Made by a program: the position numbers and the translations under genes
In this document: in pieces, positions 7,561-13,807 of the stretch
Position numbering within the stretch: the first letter of the stretch is position 1
Layout of the letters: each line of letters opens with the position of its first letter
From: Bacteroidales bacterium
GTDB taxonomy: Bacteria > Bacteroidota > Bacteroidia > Bacteroidales > F082
Direction of reading: 5' to 3'
DNA length: 13,807 nt
NCBI GenBank assembly: GCA_029933565.1
Contig: JAOZNY010000062.1
Span: 1 to 13,807, forward strand
Notes under the pieces: model-generated
What the model saw: the letters and a program-made list of their open reading frames with translations, nothing else
Told to the model about the DNA's origin: nothing
Databases searched by the model: none

Positions 7561-7610
7561 TTATTGGTCATTAGTTATTGGTCATTTAGTTATTGGTTAT
7601 TAGTCATTTG
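7561..7610 (+). repeat. 7-bp tandem repeat array (TTATTGG/TCATTAG) after the second barrel gene
   Basis: Seven units of 7-8 bp alternate between two forms: TTATTGG, TCATTAG, TTATTGG, TCATTTAG, TTATTGG, TTATTAG, TCATTTG. The array begins 4 bp after the TAA stop at 7554-7556 and fills most of the 71-bp gap to the convergent rnhB gene. It lacks self-complementarity and so is not a hairpin terminator. It is the third array in this window placed directly after a stop codon, and its sequence differs from the other two. Confidence 0.85.
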
Positions 7611-7627
7611 TGGGGAGGTCATGTTTC

Positions 7628-8221
7628 TTATAGGTCAAGTTTCAATTGCAGGTTATAATTAAAAGTTTTCCGGTGTAAGGGGCAAATTCCATGATCTTGG
7701 ATAGCCATTTTGTGTGCAAGGGTTGGATATCCTTTATTCTTTTCCCAGAAATACTGAGAATATGTTATTGCTGCCTTCTTCATAAATTCATCGCGATGGG
7801 TTTTTGCCAGAATAGATGCTGCTGCAATTGACATAAATTTCCCGTCGCCTTTAATTATACACTCATGTGGGATGCTCTTGTATTTCTTAAATCTGTTCCC
7901 ATCAATCAACAGCAGTTCAGGTTTTTGTTTCAATTTATCAATGGCACGATGCATTGCCAAAAAAGAAGCATTAAGAATATTTATTTCATCTATCTCTTGA
8001 GGGCTAACCTCGGCTACAGCCCAATACAAGGCTTCTTCTTCAATTACTTTTCTTAGCGTATCCCTTTGTTTTTTGTTTATTTTCTTTGAATCGTTTAGGT
8101 TTTTATTTTTATAATTTTTTGGTAAAATTACTGCGGCAGCAAAAACAGGGCCAGCAAGACATCCCCTTCCAGCCTCATCGCATCCGGCTTCTATTTTATT
8201 TGTTAATTTTGCTTTAAGCAT
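7628..8221 (-). CDS. rnhB: Ribonuclease HII
   Basis: 197 aa cytoplasmic endonuclease that cuts the RNA strand of RNA-DNA hybrids and starts removal of single ribonucleotides from DNA. The catalytic set is complete: Asp15-Glu16 in CDEAGRGCLAGP, Asp107 in LLIDGNR, and Asp126 in KGDGKFMSIAAASILAK. The conserved NDSKK block is at 43-47. Length is typical of bacterial RNase HII. Its ATG overlaps the stop of the upstream membrane-protein gene by one base (TGATG), which suggests translational coupling. It is the last gene of the six-gene minus-strand run. Short RNase HIIs also remove lagging-strand primers; nothing here points to a specialised role. Confidence 0.97.
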   Translation of the reverse strand: MLKAKLTNKIEAGCDEAGRGCLAGPVFAAAVILPKNYKNKNLNDSKKINKKQRDTLRKVIEEEALYWAVAEVSPQEIDEINILNASFLAMHRAIDKLKQKPELLLIDGNRFKKYKSIPHECIIKGDGKFMSIAAASILAKTHRDEFMKKAAITYSQYFWEKNKGYPTLAHKMAIQDHGICPLHRKTFNYNLQLKLDL

Positions 8222-9201
8222 CAGAATAACAGCAAATAGTGATTTACTAAAATCAGAATCAAAACCAAACTAATGTATAAATCATACCACTTTAGTTTAC
8301 TAACTCCAGCAAGAACATTAGTTAAAATTATTGTAACAGGAACCGAAAGCAATATTCCGTTTGCCGGATGCTTATGAAATAAAAAGATTATTAAAAACGA
8401 AAATACTAACAGCCAAATTGTAATTGATAATTTCTGTCGCAAGACTATGCTTCTTTCCATCAAACTACCAGATAGTTTTAAAACAGAGAACAAAACAAAA
8501 CCTAATAAAAGGATTGCTATAGTTAAATCTATATTTGAAATGGGTACTATGCTGAAGTCGAATTGGAACGCATCAATAAATATTGCGTAAAACAACTCTT
8601 GCTTATTAATAAAATAATACCAAAAGAAAGTAAAGAATAATGGAAGTAATACACCAATTAATGTAACAACATAATCTCGCCAGGTACTCACACTAAAAAT
8701 CATTAGTGCTACCCAAATAATAAAAATTAGCAATATGGAAGGGGCGTAAAACAGACTCGCCAAACCCAGAAAAAATGATGCATTAAATGTAATAGGAATT
8801 GTGTCTTCAACCTTTGGTATTTTAAACAATGTATTAACCATCATTAAAATAAAAAATGAAGCCAACAGAAATTGGTTCACAAAAATATTTGAACTTATTG
8901 AAGCATTTACTAGAACAAAGAAAAAGAACCCCAGCATTGATGTTTTGCCTGAGATTTCATTTGTTGAAATCAAATTATTAATTACCAGTCCGGCAACAAT
9001 AACTACAATAAGAGAAATAATAATGCTTGCAAAATAACTACCTTCAAGAAAAGCATTAATAAACAGGATAAGTGAAGTTGCTGAACTATCTGCAATGCCA
9101 GTTTGCTGAGCAAAAAAGGCTGGTAACCAGATTACAATAGCAATAATTATAATGCTTAAAGCATGAGAAATATAGCCGGTTTTATATATTTTGACAAACA
9201 A
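8221..9201 (-). CDS. DUF6427-like polytopic membrane protein
   Basis: 326 aa, strongly hydrophobic, about 10-12 predicted membrane segments between residues 12 and 325 and almost no soluble domain. The segment at 140-190 (LGLASLFYAPS, then TWRDYVVTLIG) resembles the DUF6427 pattern of Bacteroidota proteins often found near purD; that is recognition from memory, not a search. The start is TTG at 9201: an in-frame TAA lies at 9220-9222 and the next Met is residue 89, inside the membrane region. AAGGA lies one base before this TTG, closer than a normal Shine-Dalgarno spacing. Only 4 bp separate it from the purD stop, and it overlaps rnhB by one base, so it sits in the middle of an operon. Function is unknown; no catalytic motif is visible. 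Confidence 0.8.
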   Translation of the reverse strand: MFVKIYKTGYISHALSIIIIAIVIWLPAFFAQQTGIADSSATSLILFINAFLEGSYFASIIISLIVVIVAGLVINNLISTNEISGKTSMLGFFFFVLVNASISSNIFVNQFLLASFFILMMVNTLFKIPKVEDTIPITFNASFFLGLASLFYAPSILLIFIIWVALMIFSVSTWRDYVVTLIGVLLPLFFTFFWYYFINKQELFYAIFIDAFQFDFSIVPISNIDLTIAILLLGFVLFSVLKLSGSLMERSIVLRQKLSITIWLLVFSFLIIFLFHKHPANGILLSVPVTIILTNVLAGVSKLKWYDLYISLVLILILVNHYLLLF

Positions 9202-9205
9202 TTCC

Positions 9206-10495
9206 TTAGTCTTGTTTTTTTAAATCGAAGCCAATATCCGATCTAAAATATCTACCATCAAAATCAATTAAACTTACTTTTTCATAGACCAGTTTAAGAG
9301 CCCCATCCAAAGTATTTCCAAAGGCATTAACTGCCAAAACCCTACCTCCGGCAGTTTTCACCTCGTTGGTATTAATGTCGATTTCGGTACCTGCATGAAA
9401 TACTATGCAATCTTTAAGTTTATCAATTCCTTTAATGACTTTGCCATTCACATAAGCTTCGGGGTAGCCGCCAGAAACAAGCATAATGGCGGCAGAATAC
9501 CTATCATCAAACTCCATCTTAATGTTTTCTAATGTTTCATTTCCTACAGCCTGAAACACTTCTACAAGGTCGGTTTTAATACGAGGGATAACCGATTCGG
9601 CTTCTGGATCACCCATTCGGCAGTTGTATTCAATTACATAAGGATCGTCGCCCACTTTTATCAACCCAAAAAAGATAAAGCCCTTATAATCTATACCTTC
9701 AGTTTTAAGCCCCTCAACTGTAGGTTTTATAACTCTATCTTCAACTTTTTGCATAAAATCAGCAGTGGCAAATGGCACTGGCGAAACTGATCCCATACCT
9801 CCTGTATTCAAACCACTGTCACCTTCTCCAATACGTTTGTAATCCTTAGCCTCAGGCAGAAGAACATAAGAATTGCCATCGGTTAAAACAAAAACAGAAA
9901 GTTCGATGCCATCAAGAAACTCTTCGATTACGACCTTTGAAGAAGCTTCTCCAAATTTTGCATCAGCCACCATTTTCTTGAGTTCTGATTTTGCAAGTTC
10001 TAAGTCATTAATTATTAGAACTCCTTTTCCTGCAGCCAAGCCATCGGCCTTTAGTACGTAAGGTGCGGTAAGACTTTCCAGGAACTCATAACCTTCAGTT
10101 AAGTTTTCTAAGGTAAATGATTTGTAAGCAGCTGTTGGAACATTATATTTATACATAAACTCCTTTGCAAAATCCTTGCTTCCTTCCAGCATTGCCCCCC
10201 TTCTCTCAGGGCCAATTACAGGTATATTATTTAATGCCGGATCATTCTTAAATTTGTCGTGAATACCATCAACAAGTGGTACTTCAGGGCCTACCACTAG
10301 CATATCTATTTCCTTCTCAATAACCAATTTTTTTACGTCTGCAAAATCATTTACATTAATTGGAATATTAATACCTACCTCCTTTGTGCCAGCATTTCCC
10401 GGAGCAATATAAAGTTTATCGGTTAGTTTGCTTTGTGCCATTTTCCAGGCAAGTGCATGCTCTCTCCCGCCTGATCCTAAAATTAAAATATTCAT
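9206..10495 (-). CDS. purD: Phosphoribosylamine-glycine ligase (GAR synthetase)
   Basis: 429 aa ATP-grasp enzyme for the second step of de novo purine synthesis: 5-phosphoribosylamine + glycine + ATP give glycinamide ribonucleotide (GAR). N-domain: LGSGGREHALAW (6-17) and GPEVPLVDGI (69-78). ATP-grasp: KADGLAAGKGV (149-159), IEEFLDGIELS (190-200), NTGGMGSVSPVPF (230-242) and IEYNCRMGDPEAES (288-301, Mg-binding Glu and Asn). Length matches the family (about 420-430). I chose the ATG at 10495 because MNILILGSGG is the normal N-terminus; an in-frame ATG at 10540 would add 15 atypical residues and overlap the glycosyltransferase. It then starts 11 bp after that gene's stop. It shares an apparent operon with sugar genes and no other purine gene is in the window. 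Confidence 0.97.
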   Translation of the reverse strand: MNILILGSGGREHALAWKMAQSKLTDKLYIAPGNAGTKEVGINIPINVNDFADVKKLVIEKEIDMLVVGPEVPLVDGIHDKFKNDPALNNIPVIGPERRGAMLEGSKDFAKEFMYKYNVPTAAYKSFTLENLTEGYEFLESLTAPYVLKADGLAAGKGVLIINDLELAKSELKKMVADAKFGEASSKVVIEEFLDGIELSVFVLTDGNSYVLLPEAKDYKRIGEGDSGLNTGGMGSVSPVPFATADFMQKVEDRVIKPTVEGLKTEGIDYKGFIFFGLIKVGDDPYVIEYNCRMGDPEAESVIPRIKTDLVEVFQAVGNETLENIKMEFDDRYSAAIMLVSGGYPEAYVNGKVIKGIDKLKDCIVFHAGTEIDINTNEVKTAGGRVLAVNAFGNTLDGALKLVYEKVSLIDFDGRYFRSDIGFDLKKQD

Positions 10496-10506
10496 TTTGG
10501 TTTGGT

Positions 10507-11634
10507 TTATTGGTTCATTGTTTTTTCTATGGAATCCCATAAATTTTTAGCGGTTTTATCCCAACTAAAGAGTTTCCTTCTCTCTCTTCCCTTTTCAATT
10601 AATCTCTGCCTAAGTCCATCATCAAAAGTAATACTTTTCATGGCATTTGCAATGCTCTCAACTTGAAAAGGATCGATAATCAATGCTGCATCGCCTGCAA
10701 TTTCAGGCATAGCAGTAACATTAGAAGTTATAACAGGCGTATCGGAATACCAGGCTTCAACTATTGGAATCCCAAATCCTTCAAATATTGAAACATAAGC
10801 AACTGCCATTGCCGAAGCCACAACTTTGTAAAGTTCTTCCGGCTCAAGTCGGCCAGTAAATACTACTTCTTCCTTATACTTCATGTTTTGGTAGGCTTCC
10901 TTAATATTTCCTGTCCACCACATTTTTTCGCCAACTACAATAAGTTTTACCCTAGTTTCATTTTTGCTTTTATAAATATCAAATGCCTTGAACAGTGTAG
11001 CTAGATTCTTTCTGGGGTTTAATGCACCAATGAAAACAAAGAAATCATCCCCCTTTGTAAATTTCTGTTTGGTTTCTAGTTTAACTGTATCAGCAACTGG
11101 CTTGAAATTTTCGTTGGCTCCATTAAAAACGACATCTATTTTATTTGGCGAAATGCCATATTGTTCCACAATATCATTTTTTGAAAAACCTGAAACAGTT
11201 GCAATCCTGTCTGCCTTTTTTGCGAAGTGGGGTGTGTAATACCTATAGTATTTCCTTACTAGCCAAGGCATATGCTCAGGAAAATGCTCAAAGTTCAAAT
11301 CGTGAATAACAATAAGAGTTTTGGTTTTAGTATTTAGCGAGCAATATGCATCGGGCGAAAGAAAAATATCGGGCTTAATTTTTTTTAAAATACGAGGAAT
11401 AGAGTGTTCAAACCACAAATAATGCAAAATTGGATGCCTGGCCTGTGGACCAATTACAATTGGTTTTACATTATCGGAAAAAATGAAACTCTTGTCATAT
11501 TTTCGATCGAAGATAAAGAAAAACTCATGTTCAGGATGGCTTAAAACAATACGTTTCAAACTCTCGTAAGTAAACCACCCGATACCTTCGAGTTTGTTTT
11601 TTAGCAATAATCTTGTATTTACAGCTATCTTCAA
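10507..11634 (-). CDS. Glycosyltransferase family 4 (GT-B fold, RfaB-like)
   Basis: 375 aa cytoplasmic or membrane-associated retaining glycosyltransferase that moves a sugar from a nucleotide donor to a glycan or lipid acceptor. N-domain: KIAVNTRLLL and GIGWFTYE (acceptor side), then IVIHDLNFEHFP and VSGFSKNDI. C-domain: FIGALNPRKNLATLFKAF and VSIFEGFGIPIVEAW, with the EX7E donor-site pair (Glu285, Glu293 from this start). No ATG is available between the upstream stop and residue 120. I chose TTG at 11634 because MKIAVNTRLLL is the usual N-terminus and an A-rich, purine-rich tract precedes it; another TTG at 11658 would add eight residues (383 aa). It lies between an oxidoreductase and purD on one transcript and likely serves polysaccharide or glycolipid synthesis. 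Sugar and acceptor are unknown. Confidence 0.9.
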   Translation of the reverse strand: MKIAVNTRLLLKNKLEGIGWFTYESLKRIVLSHPEHEFFFIFDRKYDKSFIFSDNVKPIVIGPQARHPILHYLWFEHSIPRILKKIKPDIFLSPDAYCSLNTKTKTLIVIHDLNFEHFPEHMPWLVRKYYRYYTPHFAKKADRIATVSGFSKNDIVEQYGISPNKIDVVFNGANENFKPVADTVKLETKQKFTKGDDFFVFIGALNPRKNLATLFKAFDIYKSKNETRVKLIVVGEKMWWTGNIKEAYQNMKYKEEVVFTGRLEPEELYKVVASAMAVAYVSIFEGFGIPIVEAWYSDTPVITSNVTAMPEIAGDAALIIDPFQVESIANAMKSITFDDGLRQRLIEKGRERRKLFSWDKTAKNLWDSIEKTMNQ

Positions 11635-11703
11635 ATTCTCTATTTTTTTGGAGTGCAAATATTGTAAAAATACGTTAATGCTTTTAAAAACTATGCTCTT
11701 CTT

Positions 11704-12651
11704 TTATTCCTTCTTACCAACACGTTCTAAAAGTTCTGATTGTAGTAGTGTCTCTTCATACCATTCTTTGCGTTTCTTTTCTGAAGAATGATTATTTACA
11801 AAGAACCTCACTTCATTAACAAAATGATTATCAGCATCTAATTCAAAAGTTTCTTTGCCCGAATCCATTTCTAAAGTAATTATTGGCCTATAGTCATTAG
11901 TTACTGAAAATGCCCTTTCAACACTAATTACTCCTTTAGTACCCCAGAGTTGGTATTGATTTTTATAAAAGTTGTTCATACCAAAACTTAAATGGGCAGT
12001 TTTTTCTTTTCCAAAACCCAACAAAACATTCCCCCTTAAATCAATATTATTTTTAAAGTTTAAAACCGAGGAAACTTCAGTTGGTTCTTCCCCAAAAAAG
12101 TTTCTTGCAAAATGTAAAGTATAACAACCAGCATCGAGAAGAACACCTCCTCCCTTTTCTTTGTTGAGCCTGAAATCGCCTTCAGGTCGTTGCGGGTATC
12201 CAAAGCAAGCATTTATCTGAAACACCTCTCCTATTTTGTTCTCTTTTATAAGTTGGTTCACAAAAATATGCTGTCTATGAAACTGATACATAAACCCTTC
12301 AAACAAAGCAATATTATTTTCTTTAGCTGCATTTACCATTGCCTCGGTTTCAGAAAAGTTAAGTGCAAGTGGTTTTTCGCATAAAATATGCTTGCCGTTA
12401 TTGGCTGCTTCTATTGCTGCATTTTTATGGAATGCAGTAGGGGTGGAAATGTAAACAGCATCAAACTTATAATTATTTATGGCATCGGTCAAACTCAACT
12501 CAAATGGAATACCAAATCTGCTTTCAATTATTTCTTTTTTTTCTATCCCATGATCAACGCAAACAACAAGTTCAGAAACTCCCGAATTCATTATTGCCTC
12601 AATACCATATTTTAGGGCAACATTACCGCAACCAACAACACAAAACCTCAT
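11704..12651 (-). CDS. Gfo/Idh/MocA family NAD(P)-dependent oxidoreductase
   Basis: 315 aa sugar-type dehydrogenase. The N-terminal Rossmann fold has VVGCGNVA (5-12). ISTPTAFHKNAAIEAA and ILCEKPLAL follow, with the family's catalytic Lys93 in the EKP motif. The C-terminal alpha/beta domain opens with the conserved GGGVLLDAGCYTLHFAR (about 167-183). Family members oxidise or reduce a ring hydroxyl of sugars, nucleotide sugars or inositols. I chose the ATG at 12651 because MRFCVVGCGN is the normal N-terminus and it follows an A-rich tract, 7 bp after the aminotransferase stop. An ATG at 12669 would add six residues and overlap that gene by 11 bp. Its position next to a WecE-like aminotransferase suggests a nucleotide-sugar substrate; this is inference. 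Confidence 0.9.
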   Translation of the reverse strand: MRFCVVGCGNVALKYGIEAIMNSGVSELVVCVDHGIEKKEIIESRFGIPFELSLTDAINNYKFDAVYISTPTAFHKNAAIEAANNGKHILCEKPLALNFSETEAMVNAAKENNIALFEGFMYQFHRQHIFVNQLIKENKIGEVFQINACFGYPQRPEGDFRLNKEKGGGVLLDAGCYTLHFARNFFGEEPTEVSSVLNFKNNIDLRGNVLLGFGKEKTAHLSFGMNNFYKNQYQLWGTKGVISVERAFSVTNDYRPIITLEMDSGKETFELDADNHFVNEVRFFVNNHSSEKKRKEWYEETLLQSELLERVGKKE

Positions 12652-12658
12652 TTTGTTT

Positions 12659-13807
12659 TTATTTGCCATAAATTTCCTTTAAAACAACGCCCATCTTTTC
12701 AATTGTGTAGTCCAGACCTTCATCAGCCATACCGGCATAAAATGGCAATCTTACAACTCTTGCTGCGATATCTTCTGTAATAGCAAGGTCTTCCGGCTTA
12801 TAGCCAAATTTAATCCCCATAGGTGAAGAATGAAGAGGCAAATATCCGATGTAAACATGAATATCGAAAGCCCTGAGTTTTTCCATAAAATCCGACCTGT
12901 TTTGAGAGTTATCAAAAACTACCCAAAAAGCATGATGATTACTAATAATATGGTTTTGTGGCTGATAGATATTCAAATTTCCGTTATTGTAATATGGCTG
13001 AAAAAGATTATGGTAGGCTTCTGTAACTTCTTTTCGCTTTTCTATAATTTCCTCTTCATTTTCCAACTGAGCCAACAAACCAGCAGCCAAAATATCCGAC
13101 AACAAATAACTCGACCCTTTTTCTACCCATGAGTATTTACTTTTTACTCCATCGAGAACCAGACGACGATCAGTTCCCTTTTCCTGCATAAAATATGCCC
13201 GCTGATGCCAATCAGGAACATTTACAACAAGTCCGCCACCTTCTCCGCCGGCATTCATATTTTTGGTTTCATGAAAACTAAAAGCAGCAAGATGTGGAAT
13301 ACTTCCATTTGGTTTTCCTTCATAAAAGCCCCCAAAACTCTGTGCACAATCCTGCATTACGATTAAATCATGCTTTTTGGCAATGCGCATAATCTCATCC
13401 ATTTCACACGAAATACCTGCATAATCAATGGGTAAGATCATTTTTGTTTTAGGTGTAATAAGTTTCTCAATTTTGGAAACGTCAATATTCAAGGTGTTTT
13501 TATCAATCTCACAAAAAACAGGTTTGCCACCAAAAATAACAACTGCATTAACCGTAGAACTGAAAGTATAAGAAGGCAAAATTACCTCATCGCCGGGTTT
13601 AATATCGGCAAGCAAAGCCCCCATTTCCATGGCTGCTGTGCATGAGGGAGTTAAAAACAATTCCTGAAAACCATACTTATTTTTGACAAAAGAAATTGCC
13701 CTCTGCCCAAAAGAATTATTTCCTGAATGTTGGGCAGAATGAAGTGCCTCCAGAATATATTTTTCATCTTTAGCAGAAATATATGGTTTGTTAAAAGGTA
13801 TTTTCAT
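12659..13807 (-). CDS. wecE: WecE/RffA-like dTDP-4-amino-4,6-dideoxygalactose transaminase (DegT/DnrJ/EryC1/StrS family)
   Basis: 382 aa PLP enzyme close in length and sequence to E. coli WecE (376 aa), which uses glutamate to aminate TDP-4-keto-6-deoxyglucose to TDP-Fuc4N. WecE-type blocks are LTPSCTAAMEMGALLADI (52-69), GDEVILPSYTFSSTVNA, PIDYAGISCEMDEIM, MQDCAQSFGG (Asp153 to the PLP ring nitrogen) and FSFHETKN with Lys182 forming the PLP aldimine. GGEGGGLVVN and a C-terminal PLHSSP block also match. The ATG is the last three bases of the window, and the protein begins MKIPFNKPYI as the family does, so the gene is probably complete although upstream sequence is missing. It is the first visible gene of the six-gene run. 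The aminotransferase class is certain; the exact sugar is inferred. Confidence 0.88.
   Translation of the reverse strand: MKIPFNKPYISAKDEKYILEALHSAQHSGNNSFGQRAISFVKNKYGFQELFLTPSCTAAMEMGALLADIKPGDEVILPSYTFSSTVNAVVIFGGKPVFCEIDKNTLNIDVSKIEKLITPKTKMILPIDYAGISCEMDEIMRIAKKHDLIVMQDCAQSFGGFYEGKPNGSIPHLAAFSFHETKNMNAGGEGGGLVVNVPDWHQRAYFMQEKGTDRRLVLDGVKSKYSWVEKGSSYLLSDILAAGLLAQLENEEEIIEKRKEVTEAYHNLFQPYYNNGNLNIYQPQNHIISNHHAFWVVFDNSQNRSDFMEKLRAFDIHVYIGYLPLHSSPMGIKFGYKPEDLAITEDIAARVVRLPFYAGMADEGLDYTIEKMGVVLKEIYGK

Noticed and set aside
10496..10540. Upstream ATG extending PurD by 15 residues
   Set aside because: The extra residues are not part of the normal PurD N-terminus and would overlap the end of the glycosyltransferase; MNILILGSGG at 10495 fits the family.
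7628..13807. A defence, secretion or mobile-element system within the minus-strand run
   Set aside because: Every gene matches a metabolic, glycan or housekeeping family except the DUF6427-like protein, and none has nuclease-effector, toxin, transposase or phage features apart from housekeeping RNase HII.

Overview
The window is AT-rich bacterial chromosome from a member of the Bacteroidota, probably Bacteroidales/Marinilabiliales-like. The evidence is Bacteroidota-type promoter elements (TAnnTTTG), A-rich leaders instead of Shine-Dalgarno sites, a DUF6427-type membrane protein beside purD, a tandem pair of DUF5723-like outer-membrane proteins, and T/G-rich intergenic tandem repeats. Eleven complete protein genes fill the window. 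I see no rRNA, tRNA, CRISPR array, insertion sequence or phage gene.

Layout. (1) 105-1724 (+): a secreted S41 C-terminal processing protease behind a good promoter. (2) 1900-4233 (-): a two-gene unit, a bile acid:sodium symporter (BASS) family transporter followed with zero spacing by a PlsC-type acyltransferase. It converges on the protease, and the 175-bp junction holds two different tandem repeat arrays that read toward each other. (3) 4423-7556 (+): two paralogous outer-membrane barrel-like proteins, both starting with TTG and both with three cysteines at identical spacing. (4) 7628-13807 (-): a compact six-gene run, in transcription order WecE/RffA-like sugar aminotransferase, Gfo/Idh/MocA oxidoreductase, GT4 glycosyltransferase, purD, DUF6427-like membrane protein, rnhB. 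It converges on the second barrel gene across a third repeat array.

How the genes fit together. The first three genes of the six-gene run look like part of a pathway that makes and transfers an amino- or deoxy-sugar for surface polysaccharide. They are joined at close spacing to purine synthesis (purD), a membrane protein of unknown role, and RNase HII. The protease, acyltransferase and barrel proteins all act in or at the cell envelope but need not share a pathway.

Most of the window is ordinary core genome, and I found no convincing new multi-gene system. The points most worth a second look are three unrelated 7-8 bp tandem arrays that each begin at or within 4 bp of a stop codon, one of which supplies the stop codon; the use of TTG as start by four of eleven genes; and the exact three-cysteine spacing kept between the two diverged barrel paralogues.
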